A stretch of DNA of 64,000 bases from Rutpela maculata (taxonomy: Eukaryota > Arthropoda > Insecta > Coleoptera > Cerambycidae): contig OW386290.2 of NCBI GenBank assembly GCA_936432065.2, positions 56,066,843 through 56,130,842 on the forward strand, written 5' to 3'. The translations under genes and the position numbers were made by a program. Below the pieces are notes generated by a model. The model was not told the DNA's origin and did not search any database. It saw only the letters and a list, made by a program, of their open reading frames with translations. The stretch's first letter is position 1. Every line of letters starts with the position of its first letter. Below are positions 55,263 to 64,000 of the stretch, piece after piece.

Positions 55263-55784
55263 TTGTCTTACTCTGTCACGTATATGAATATTCCATACCT
55301 GTGATGAATTTTCTATTAAATAACAATAAATTTCAAGGCATTCATCTGTTCTTGAATAATGTTTCAAAAAGAATGCTTCACTTTATTTCAAAAAAGAAAT
55401 CGAATAAGCTAACAGTTGTATGTTTACAACTGGATTGTAATTAATTAAAGGTTAAAAAAATATATATTCCTATGCTTATTTTACACTTGCAGTTGATGCA
55501 GTAGGTCTGATCGAAACAAATTCTACTCATAACATTTAACAAATTGGTAAGTAATAAGTAATATTTTTTGAGTTATTGAATCACCCGATAGTTATATATT
55601 CGTCACGATTTGTAGAGTACACTAAGACAGTTATGTAGAGAAAGTTGAACCGTAAACAAATAATAATCCAATAAGTTGTTTAAAGTCACTTGATTTATAT
55701 TAAATACATAAACTATTTATAAACAAATGAATGAAAATGACCATGAATAATAATTTATTATAGCCGGAAATAGTTTTTTCACTT

Positions 55785-55960
55785 TCCCATTTTCTGTAGC
55801 AATACATGGGAAGTATTGTGATCAAGCAAAAATTCCACTTTGAGTTTTTGGTGAATTTACTTGTTTTCATGTCCCCTGAACCTAAAAATATGGTTTTTAA
55901 AAATGTTGTTTGTCGCCTGCTTGTCTATCTTTCGTCGGTGGTCATGTAGAAGAATACACT
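55785..55960 (+). repeat. Hairpin-led module, copy 2
   Basis: A hairpin around CTTTCCCATTTT...ATGGGAAG at 55793-55820 is followed after about 110 bp by CGCCTGCTTGTCTATC. Weaker match to the module at 38264 and 57320. Confidence 0.35.
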
Positions 55961-56109
55961 ACTGGGCGTCAAATTGACGCGACATCAATTTATAGACGAG
56001 TAATGGATCAAGGCTGCACTATCTTAGATCATTAACGACGCTCTCTCAAGAGTTGATTCCAATTATTCACTGACAATTAGGGCTTTGACGCCTTCTGATT
56101 ATTTAGATT

Positions 56110-56370
56110 TTGGCATAAAAAATCCCGATCGAAGATTTCTCTTCGACGGGATTGGAATTTGATGTGGTCTTGGTCTGCTTAGACAATAATAAGTGGTCTG
56201 ACGTCTTTTGGTTTCTGTTGATTTTGCATTAAAAAAATCCCGATCGAAGATTTCTCTTCGACTGGATTGATTTTTGACGTGATCCTCAGGTTTTTATCTG
56301 ATAATAACGGATTCTACATCTAGAGATTCCTGAGAAAAATGCATAAAAAAATCCCTATCAAACCCTCGTA
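56110..56370 (+). repeat. Three 115-bp tandem units each with a strong hairpin
   Basis: AATCCCGATCGAAGATTTCT occurs at 56121 and 56236, and a decayed copy (AATCCCTATC) at 56350. In the first, CCCGATCGAAGA pairs with TCTTCGACGGG across TTTC. The units share GCATAAAAAA upstream and TTGACGTGATC-like sequence downstream. Confidence 0.82.
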
Positions 56371-57319
56371 GGGCAACCAGAACGTCGAGTATAGTGTGAA
56401 TTAACTCGACGCATCCGATCTTCCAAACGAAAGCTCTCAAGGGATGAGGACTAGCAACAAGCCTCAAGATCAATTAAGATGCAATTAGTTCAAAGACTAC
56501 CGCTTATTTAACAGATATGATACATACAAAATGGATCCTGCAAAATTCTTATATAATCGTCGGCTGAGAATTATACTGTCTTATCTCCACATAACCTAGT
56601 TTTGAGAAAACTGGCATTGAATGTTTAAATTGCGGTATCTTTGACGCCAAAGGTATCTTTGACTACATTGTTACTGTATTTCGTTTGAACTAATTTTCTG
56701 AACTCGGGGCGATGTTTGTTTTTAATAATATCTGAGCGACTTAATATTTAAAAAAACATTCGAATTTGGCAAAAATTGGATATAGAACAAAAACACGTTA
56801 TCTCTGCAGCAGTGCGGATATGGAACAACAAATTAGGACATAGAACATTGTAATTTAAACTCAGATTTTATTTATTATCAGCCTATATCCACAAGTAACG
56901 TTGTAATTTTTTTTATTGCAAAAGTTAAATATACAGATACGCATTCGTATAGCTAAAAGAATTGAAATTCAAAAATTAACATAAAAAAACGTAAATATCT
57001 TTAAAAAATAAAGTATTGGAAATTCTTATTTCGATTTTTTCGCCCTATTCCCGCATAGAAAATTTGATTATTCACACGTGTTACTTATTGTGCACTTTCT
57101 CCTTATATTTGTTTTTTTCATTTGCAATGATTCAGTTATTAGTTTTGAGTTTTGCTTTTTGTATCGTTTGTATTTTGGACGTGCTTGGCTTATCAGATGA
57201 AAGGGTATGGCTTGCGTTATTTGATTTTTCAACCGTCCTACCAAAAAAAGGGTAGGGCTTGTGTTATTATTTGACTCTTGTTTTTTTTTGAATCAGCTGC
57301 CATACTATTTTCATTATTA

Positions 57320-57620
57320 TACTCTTCGCAAAAACGAAGAGTACATTGTATTTGATCGGTACATTTCTAAAATCGTAAATATCGCTCGTTGAGAACAAAT
57401 TTTCACATCATTGTGTAAGTGAACTAATTCTGAACAACTTTCAAAATGTCCGTCTGCCCGTTCGTCCGTCCGTCACGTTTCTTGTAAGCACGATAACTTA
57501 AGAAAGAAAAGTCCGATTGTATTGAAATTTAGAAAGTAAGTTAGTGTTAGCTAGAGGAAGAACCCTATTGTTTTTGAAGAAAATCGATCAGTAAATAAAA
57601 AAGTTATTAATTATTGTATT
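57320..57620 (+). repeat. Hairpin-led module, copy 3
   Basis: Hairpin ACTCTTCG-CAAAAA-CGAAGAGT at 57323-57344, then GTCCGTCTGCCCGTTCGTCC at 57449 and GTAAGCACGATAACTTAAG at 57485. Same order as at 38264. Confidence 0.6.
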
Positions 57621-57826
57621 AAAAAAAAAATTCTCTTAATTTTTGTTGCTTGTATTAAAATGGAAATCTTGCGAAATATTATTTCCATAATATATTTTTT
57701 TTTGTTTATGAATTTTACTAATATATATTTCATAGAACTACGAGTTGAAATATTTATGTTTGTCGAAAGATATATAACAAACAAAAACAATTGGTTTTAA
57801 GCTCTCAATTTATTAAGAAAGCAAAC

Positions 57827-58366
57827 TTACTTTGAATTGATATTCACGTCAGTGTTCATGAGATTTCCGGCTTGGACCTCTACAATCCCTGATTCATTAT
57901 TTGCAATCAGGACATTATTATTTTCAGTAATTATTTTCAATTCGGAGTCCAATGTAATAATTTCTCTAATTAACGGTAATACAAGTGTAAATTAGACATA
58001 TAGTTTACCTATTCGCTACTACATACCTCTGACTCGGTTGGTAAGTATTTTTATAAAGTATCACCATATTTTCTATATCGAAATACTCAGTACTACCCTG
58101 AATATTATTTAAATTATAGACTTTTTTAGCAATGGACGTATCTTCATCACCAAATATGACTGCAGACAGAGAACTGTAATTCAGAACATTACTACTTACT
58201 AATTTGCCATAGGAGATAAGTGTTTGATTTAACACTTTTCAAAAAGTGAGATTATGATTTTAATTCAAAGGGTTTATACGTTTATAAATAAAGAAAACTA
58301 AAATAACTTACTTCCATTCTTCAGTACCGCATTCCGATGGCTTCGATGGAGCTGGTGATGATGCAT
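57827..58366 (-). CDS. Predicted three-exon ORF, 133 aa, unknown
   Basis: Exon A 58366-58312, exon B 58234-58027, exon C 57965-57827, with introns of 77 bp (GTAAGT...AAAAG) and 61 bp (GTATGT...ATTAG). The joined frame is open from ATG (MHHHQLHRSHRNAVLK) through VLNYSSLSAVIFGDEDTSIA and ENMVILYKNTYQPSQ to NNESGIVEVQAGNLMN and a TAA. I recognise no domain. Exon B alone is open for 76 codons. It sits inside the TGTTCTATATCC element, so it could be that element's gene or a captured fragment. Splice sites are predicted by eye. Confidence 0.3.
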
Positions 58367-58714
58367 AACTAATTTTTTTAACGTTTTTAACAACAAAATT
58401 AAACACCTTTTAGAAGAAAACCGTATGGGATATGGAACACTATGAACGCGTTAAGCTTAGCGTACACATAATGGGATATAGAATAAAAGCTTAGACGGGA
58501 ATTATTTTGGATATAGGACATTATAATATTGAGATACACAGCTCCCTATGAGGATATAGAACAATAATTTTCTAAAAACATGGATATAGTTCACGATACT
58601 TTTTAATTAGCTTTTCGATATGAAACATAATAATTCTTTTATGAAAATAATGTATACAGCTCATTTTTGACCAAAAGTGGATATAGAACACTATAATTCT
58701 CAGCCGACGAAATG

Positions 58715-59930
58715 TTAAGAATCACGCCTCCACCAACTAAGGCAAATGGCTTTTTAACTACACAAATGAGAGCGTACGCTAACAATCGATTTGGTAGAAA
58801 AGATTCATGCAACCTTCCCATAATCAAATATAAGCCTTTTTTAAAATCTATATGACTTTTGTAATGTGGTAATTATGGCTGACTGAAAATAACGTAAAAA
58901 TGTTTTACTAAAAAATTTTTTAAAGTTCTCGTAACGTGAGATTTCACGTACTAAAACAACATTCATGAGGACTTACTTTCTACATAAGTTTGATACTGTT
59001 CGATCAGTCCACGACTTACTTGCCCCTATGTAGGTGTTCAATATTAGAAAAATGGGAGCGACCCACCTCCGAACGACTTTAGGCAAAATGGACTTTTGGG
59101 TCCATTGTGCACAAGGCGGTTTTCTCTATAACTTTATTATTTGGAAAGCCCTGCTATTGGCTTTCCTACCATTGCTTTGTATTGACTATCCAACGCACTC
59201 GACCAAATTGCGGGCCGCTGGGTGAATCCAAACTCATTTTATGCGAGAAACCGCCCATTGATTTTTTTGTCAATTTATGCTTATAGGCGTTACGACGCCT
59301 TTTGCCAATTCGTCGGTTTCGCTCTTTTGATGCATTGCATCGATAAAATTTTTTAGCCAGTCTTTAAAACAGGATATATAATGACTGTACTTCCATGGTC
59401 AATGTCGTCGGCGGAGGAATTAAAATTGAAAATATTTTGAATATTTTCACAGTACTTTTTTGGCGTACTTTTTTAAAAAGTATGTGATTCATTTTTCCAT
59501 GACCACCATATACTTTCATTCTCAAATTCTGGGTAAAAATATATTTTTCTAAGTAAAAATTCGGTATTTCTTCGAATTTTTACCCTGTTGTGCCTAATGT
59601 CTTAATGGACTAATGGAAATAACGGTCCTTTTGGACTAAACTACGGTTCTGAAGTCTCTCAGACTCTCGGAAAAGTCAAATTTTTATTTTGGGTTCGACT
59701 TAGGTCGATTCTGGGGGTTCTATAACAGGCACACCTGGAATTGCACCTATTTTACTCAAATTGTGTATGGGTGTTTAAGAGGATTACACAGTAAAATCTC
59801 CAAATCAGTCCTAGCTTTAATATATGAGAAATGCTCCCCTAAAAATTGATAAAAAAGTGGCTCTAACGATTTTGATTAAACATAAACACAGCAGATATAG
59901 TAAACAATCCTAAATACAAAGTCAAGGCAG
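58715..59930. other. Unassigned region
   Basis: Moderately less AT-rich at 58990-59300; short frames only (59034-59225), not recognised. Confidence 0.35.
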
Positions 59931-59961
59931 TCCGAAAAATTGCAGGCAATACCCACGGTGT

Positions 59962-60050
59962 CGGAGCTGGAGATCGCACCCAATACACAATAGACAGTTT
60001 GACCAAGTATGCTTGCACTAACATGCTTTAGTCCGCTGCGCTACCGTGTC
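59962..60050 (-). tRNA. tRNA-like sequence (SINE head or pseudo-tRNA)
   Basis: Complement reads GACACGGTAGCGCAGCGGAC (D-arm like) and GGGTGCGATCTCC (degraded box B). Terminal GACACGG and CCGTG pair. Too diverged to be functional. Confidence 0.4.
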
Positions 60051-60339
60051 GGATTAAATTTGACACACGAATAGTTTCACATATTGAGTGAAAAAGTTAC
60101 CAGTTTTACAAATAACGATGCACGAGGCCTGAACACACTGTGCCTCTTAAAACTCACCAAGAAACATTAAATATTATATAATACCCAAAAATAAGTGCTT
60201 TACTACAGTAATCCCACAATAATCAGAAACCAATTTCAATATTTACTTAAATAGGTAGTTAAAAGATTTCTCAAATAAATCTAGAAATGTTAATAAATGG
60301 ACGGATCGGACTCACCCGTTAGCAATCAAAACCAAAAGT

Positions 60340-61490
60340 CCCCTTCTTTCTCCTTGGGTAACAATGTGGTACTACACTGTGATAGTAAGACCAATGATCA
60401 CTTATGCTTCTGTTGTGTGGTGGCCTGCGGTAACCAGGCTATACATTTAACAGAAGCTAAAGCACCTCCAAAGACTTGCCTGTTTGGGAGTCACAGGAGC
60501 AATACGCACGCCCCCCCCCAGCAGCTCTAGAGGTCCTTCTTGACCTCGTACCCCTTCACTTGGTGATTGAGGCCGAGGCTCGGAAAGCGGCCTACAAGCT
60601 GAGATGCGGTGGTTAGTGGAAGACCGGAGGAGAATAATTAGGGCACATAAGGGCCCTTTTCGCCGTGATAGGGACTCACTCACTTCTGGAGGCCAGGAGT
60701 GATGACATGTGCCTTCCTTCTCCTTCTCAGAACCCTTTGAGGTTATCATCCCCAAAAGGTAAGACTGGAACCCACTCGAGGACATACTCAGACCTGCCGA
60801 TATCGTCTGTTTCACAGACGAATCGGAGTTTGAGGAAAGTGGTGGAGCGGGTGAAAGACGTGTGAAAGGCCCAGGGCTGAACTTTCCTGCCCTGGGTAAA
60901 TTCGCCACGGTATTCCAGACTGAGATCTTTACTATTGTGGTTTGCGCACAGGAGAATACCCGCACACAAGCACATATCATATATATAGTGATAGTCAAGC
61001 GGCCATCAAGGCTCTCGCATCAGTCCGGATCAAGTCATTCCTGGTTCAAAACTGTAAACAGACTCTTTGTAAACTCGGCTCATCCAACTGGGTCAAGCTT
61101 CTCTGGGTGCTTAGACACAGCAACATCCAGAGTAACGAGCGGACAGATGCTCTGGCCAGAAGGAGCTCTCAGAGGCCTCTACGTTCTTTGCCTAATGGTC
61201 CCCCTACCTAGGACTCCAAGCGAAGCTCCTAAGAGCCTTTACCGAAGCGAGCAGAACAAATCCTGCGACTAAACAGAAAACACCTGCACACTATGGGTGG
61301 TTGCCAACCCCGACTGCAGGTTCTGCGGAGACGAGGAAGAAACTTCCATCCACGTCCTTACTTCCTGCCCTAGACTTATGAACTTGAAGCACAAACACTT
61401 CGGCATTGGTTTTCCGTTGCTGGAGGAAGTAAGGAATGCCCCCACAGGAAGGATTTTGGGCCTTTGCGTTAGAATCCGACCTGAATGAGG
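60340..61490 (+). pseudogene. I-clade (R1/Outcast-like) LINE ORF2 C-terminus: RT thumb, RNase H, Zn motif
   Basis: Shifting plus frames give VRPMITYASVVWWPA, LKHLQRLACLGVTGAIRTPP and ALEVLLDLVPLHLVIEAEAR (60385-60585), the hallmark after the RT of R1/I-group LINEs. RNase H follows: FTDESEFEESGGAG (60813-60860), FQTEIF (60915), DSQAAIKALASVRIKSFLVQ (60980-61040), LLWVLRHSNIQSNERTDALA (61100-61160). A C-terminal zinc motif CRFCGDEEETSIHVLTSCPR follows at 61318-61377. Carrying RNase H distinguishes it from the Jockey-like LINEs elsewhere here. Many frameshifts; the upstream RT and endonuclease are missing. This block is noticeably more G+C-rich than its neighbours. Confidence 0.85.
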
Positions 61491-61559
61491 GAATTCAGTA
61501 AATTTCGCGTTCGTTTGCGCGAAAGGTGTTAGGTTTATCAAAATATAAATAAGAAAAAT

Positions 61560-62015
61560 GCGTAATAGTCCAGGTGCTGTAGAGAATATAATGTAACGGG
61601 AATTTCTAGATAAAAACTTCCGTTACATTAAATATTGCAGGAAGGAAATTCTGGTAGTACGGTTTTCTTTTTTCTCTAAAATGACTCTATTTGGAACATG
61701 TATACTTCCTTCGTGCCAGTGTGGTGATGACATAATTAGTCGCCCTAGAAAATGTCGAGAAAAACGAAGTAAGGTTTAAAAAACTAGTAGTAAGCTATAT
61801 TATACTGGTCTTCTTTTATATGGGAAAGTTAGTCCTAGATGTATCGGACCATTTATTTTAATTTAATTTATTTTGCAAAGAGCAAAAGCATTGCCTATAT
61901 ATTTTTATAATTTTTCTAAATCAATGTTTTCTATCATTAGATAGATAGACTTATGTACCGATTATCGAGGAACTTAAAATTTCTTGAAAATCTTAAAAGT
62001 TTTTTTTGCTTTAAA
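61560..62015. other. Unassigned spacer
   Basis: No genes or repeat boundaries recognised after the LINE 3' region. Confidence 0.35.
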
Positions 62016-62020
62016 AAAAA

Positions 62021-62485
62021 ACTACCCTCCTGATACTACAAATTATAGACCCATGTGTCCAGTACCAGTATTTTCAAAAATATTTGGAAACAAAAAATAC
62101 ATATTTTTCATTTTTTCATATCATTTGTGTACGTCTCAATGTTCACAATGAACGTTAATATTATTATTATTATTATTATATTTTCATCTTGTAAACACGG
62201 TTTTAGAAAAGATCATTGAACGCCTACCACTTTATTGAGCTTTTTTAGATTATGTGTGCCATAATTTAGATCTGGAGCATAACGTTGTTACAGTTTATGC
62301 CAATCTCTCACTCTCTCACTGGATGGATCATGATATCCTTCTAAGTAAACTAGAGTGTTATGATCAATACAACAGTTGTCTTAAAATCTTGCACTGGGAA
62401 TACAAAATAATTGCTAACTAGTACCATATTTCCATTATGCATTTGCAGACGATTTTACCATTACAACAAGTGACAAAAGCAGAGG
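62021..62485 (+). pseudogene. Scraps of a LINE reverse transcriptase
   Basis: YPPDTTNYRPMCPVPVFSKI (62028-62087), then KHGFRK (62190), YANLSHSL and DHDILLSKLECYDQYNSCLK (62300-62380), then FADDFTITTSDKS (62444-62482). Order and spacing match a compressed RT. An (ATT)n run at 62158-62180 interrupts it. Confidence 0.65.
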
Positions 62486-62489
62486 TGTA

Positions 62490-63425
62490 GCGAGCCAACT
62501 TTTTATTATTTATTTTTCAAATTTGCCAATTTCATAAACTTAAGAAGCCAACTCTGTAAATAAATAAATAATAATTGCTCCAAAAAACTGATGAGCGGGG
62601 GGGGGAGAAAATCTAACAAAATGCCAAGTCTGACAAAGTTGAGGGGTAACGCAACTAATTCTTTATTTGACTTGTCCTAATCACTGTAATGATCGATTGG
62701 ATTAAGTAAATGGTTATTCTATTTTATATGCTTAGTAATTACTTACAGTGGAAGTACAGTAACAGTAATGCAAAAAAAAATTTTATTGTTTAAATAGGCT
62801 CCATTATAGTACGTCGGATACATGGCTAGAAAATCCAAAAAGCTGCACTTTTTGATTGAAATGTGTCACTTTCTGTGGTATTAGTTGATGGCAAAAGGTA
62901 ACTCAGGGAGCCACTTGAAAATTCGTGCAGGACATCACCATTAACCACACTATTTTTTTTTTGTATCTCAGCTCCTAATGGTCCGATTTCGATTCTTTCT
63001 TTTTTATTTGAGGCTCTTGTGAAGAAGAGCCTTTTTTGTATGTGTACATTTATCACTATACCCAAGGGTTCTGCGCAATTTTCAAATATATGAAAATTTC
63101 ACTTTTCTCACGAATTTTATTGATAAGTAAGTTTTTAATTGTGCTCAATATCCCTTTCATTGTTCCGAATATGTCAAGAAAGACTTGTTTTTTAATTATT
63201 TTGAAAACGTTTATTGCATTAAGGAAACAAATTTTTACAAACAAAAAACGACTAAATACTAAGAAATGCTCAAATGCTGCTTCTTATACAGCTCTTATGA
63301 CACTAGATCACGCGATCATCTTCTTCATCTTCTAATTCATCTCTGGAATAAAATAATTGTATATTATTATTATATTAGGGCATTGCATCAACAAAGCAAT
63401 ATTATGATCCTGAAACTGTGAAACG
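62490..63425. other. Unassigned AT-rich region
   Basis: No supportable gene. A perfect hairpin GGCTCTT-GTGAA-GAAGAGCC occurs near 63012-63030. Confidence 0.4.
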
Positions 63426-63430
63426 AATTG

Positions 63431-63999
63431 TAACGGTTTCTTGTCGGGTAGCTGGTTCGGAGATTAATCAGGGTCCAGATTAGTTAATAAGACAGCCCAA
63501 TAAAAATATAAACAATTTATTTACTTTTTCAAACAGGTAATGTGTGGCAGTGTTACATAACATACAGGTACAGGTTATATGTCCGTATCTTTTACGGTTC
63601 TTAAGACAACATTTTCTATTATCTGAGAGAGAGAGAGAGAGAGAGAGAGAGTGTAACGGTTGCGATGCGACGTCTCTGGCTTTGGCGGCGAAACGGCGCC
63701 GGGGAATGACTAACGACTCGAGGGGGTCCCAGTTCAACACGCTGTAGGATTCCCAGGGTCAGATTGCATTCGTTCCGTCGTGTTTGCGTCGGGAGATGCA
63801 CAAAACTGCAATATGTCCAGCTCAGCACGCTGTAGACAGATTGGCAGGATTATCCATTCTCCATTATGTTGATTTGCGGCCGGGCTTTTATATCCGAGAA
63901 TCCTCGCTTACTGGTGACGTAGTACTACGTATAGTTTAGTGTCGTGTGCAAATCCGCGCCTCTAGATGGAAGCTGGTAGATTTGCGGGCCGTGTGCACA
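63431..63999 (-). repeat. Possible LTR (TG...CA) cut by window end
   Basis: The minus strand from 63999 reads TGTGCACACGG and ends AACCGTTACA at 63431. It contains a TATA box (GATATAAAAGCC, 63883-63896) and, about 380 bp later, AATAAA (near 63518). That order (TATA, then poly(A) signal, then CA) is LTR-like. An alternative end, CCGTTACA, lies at 63652. Within it a 19-bp word ACAGCGTG.TGA.CTGG is directly repeated about 90 bp apart. A host promoter is the alternative. Confidence 0.3.
63625..63651. repeat. (GA)n microsatellite
   Basis: Thirteen GA units between the GC-rich block and the AT-rich flank. Confidence 0.95.
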
Positions 64000-64000
64000 T

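Larger units (their letters stand above)
56558..58709. mobile_element. Element with TGTTCTATATCC subterminal repeats
   Basis: Ends CGTCGGCTGAGAATTATA at left (56558) and its inverse at 58692-58709. At least ten copies of GGATATAGAACA variants occur: 56774, 56818 and 56847 on the left; 58428, 58472, 58512, 58554, 58580, 58615 and 58680 on the right. They are spaced about 30-60 bp, a typical subterminal transposase-binding array. TSD not resolved. Confidence 0.7.

Noticed and set aside
1..64000. CRISPR arrays, operons, bacterial ribosome sites or terminators
   Set aside because: Eukaryotic sequence; repeats are not spaced CRISPR-like and the one rho-independent-looking hairpin (56121) is part of a tandem repeat.

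Overview
This is AT-rich animal DNA, almost certainly from an insect with a large, transposon-filled genome. The evidence is a BEL/Pao retrotransposon, Jockey/CR1-like and I-clade LINEs, mariner-like elements with a DUF4817-type N-terminus, hAT and TTAA-targeted MITEs, spliced genes with 50-80 bp introns, and a 5S-rRNA-derived SINE. A beetle is possible but I cannot prove the order. I recognise no conserved single-copy host gene. Nearly every protein signal belongs to a mobile element, so the window is best read as a stratigraphy of nested insertions.

Layout, left half. 0-1 kb: decayed copy A of a PIN/FEN1-like, Cys-rich gene family. 1.6-3.2 kb: non-autonomous hAT with a perfect 8-bp duplication. 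3.5-7.1 kb: long inverted-repeat element studded with the motif GCCGTAC, carrying a TTAA MITE whose empty site survives in the sister arm. 9.3-18.3 kb: minus-strand LINE split by a young 6.3-kb BEL/Pao element (353-bp LTRs, 2 differences, TSD ACCCC). 19.1-21.6 kb: a CCCACTAAACA-ended element containing a foldback hAT MITE. 23.0-27.6 kb: TA-flanked element holding two inverted copies (B, C) of the PIN-like gene, copy C broken by a TGACGT-rich element with two tRNA-like sequences. 28-36.3 kb: two head-to-head LINE fragments; the plus-strand one is broken by a 5S SINE and by a 4.6-kb mariner-like element with arms of about 0.8 kb.

Layout, right half. 36.4-41.4 kb: a second mariner-like element containing a TA-flanked MITE that contains another TA-flanked MITE, plus a 364-bp tandem repeat and a tRNA-derived SINE. 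43.1-43.7 kb: 614-bp palindromic hAT MITE. 43.8-46.5 kb: GTCAG-motif inverted-repeat element with a protein remnant. 47.3-48.5 kb: the only apparently intact gene, a two-exon tyrosine recombinase of about 385 aa. 49.5-54.1 kb: second TA-flanked element carrying PIN-like copy D, split by a second CCCACTAAACA element. 56.6-58.7 kb: element with TGTTCTATATCC repeats and a possible three-exon ORF. 60.3-61.5 kb: I-clade LINE C-terminus. 62.0-62.5 kb: RT scraps. Right edge: an LTR-like GC-rich block.

The most interesting signal is the PIN/FEN1-like family. Three loci (four partial copies) share acidic motifs equivalent to a FEN/XPG active site and a C-terminal cysteine cluster. The two complete loci lie inside elements whose termini resemble each other (roughly GYCCRGTKGC, TA target duplication), which suggests an undescribed or poorly described transposon family that carries a nuclease-like gene.
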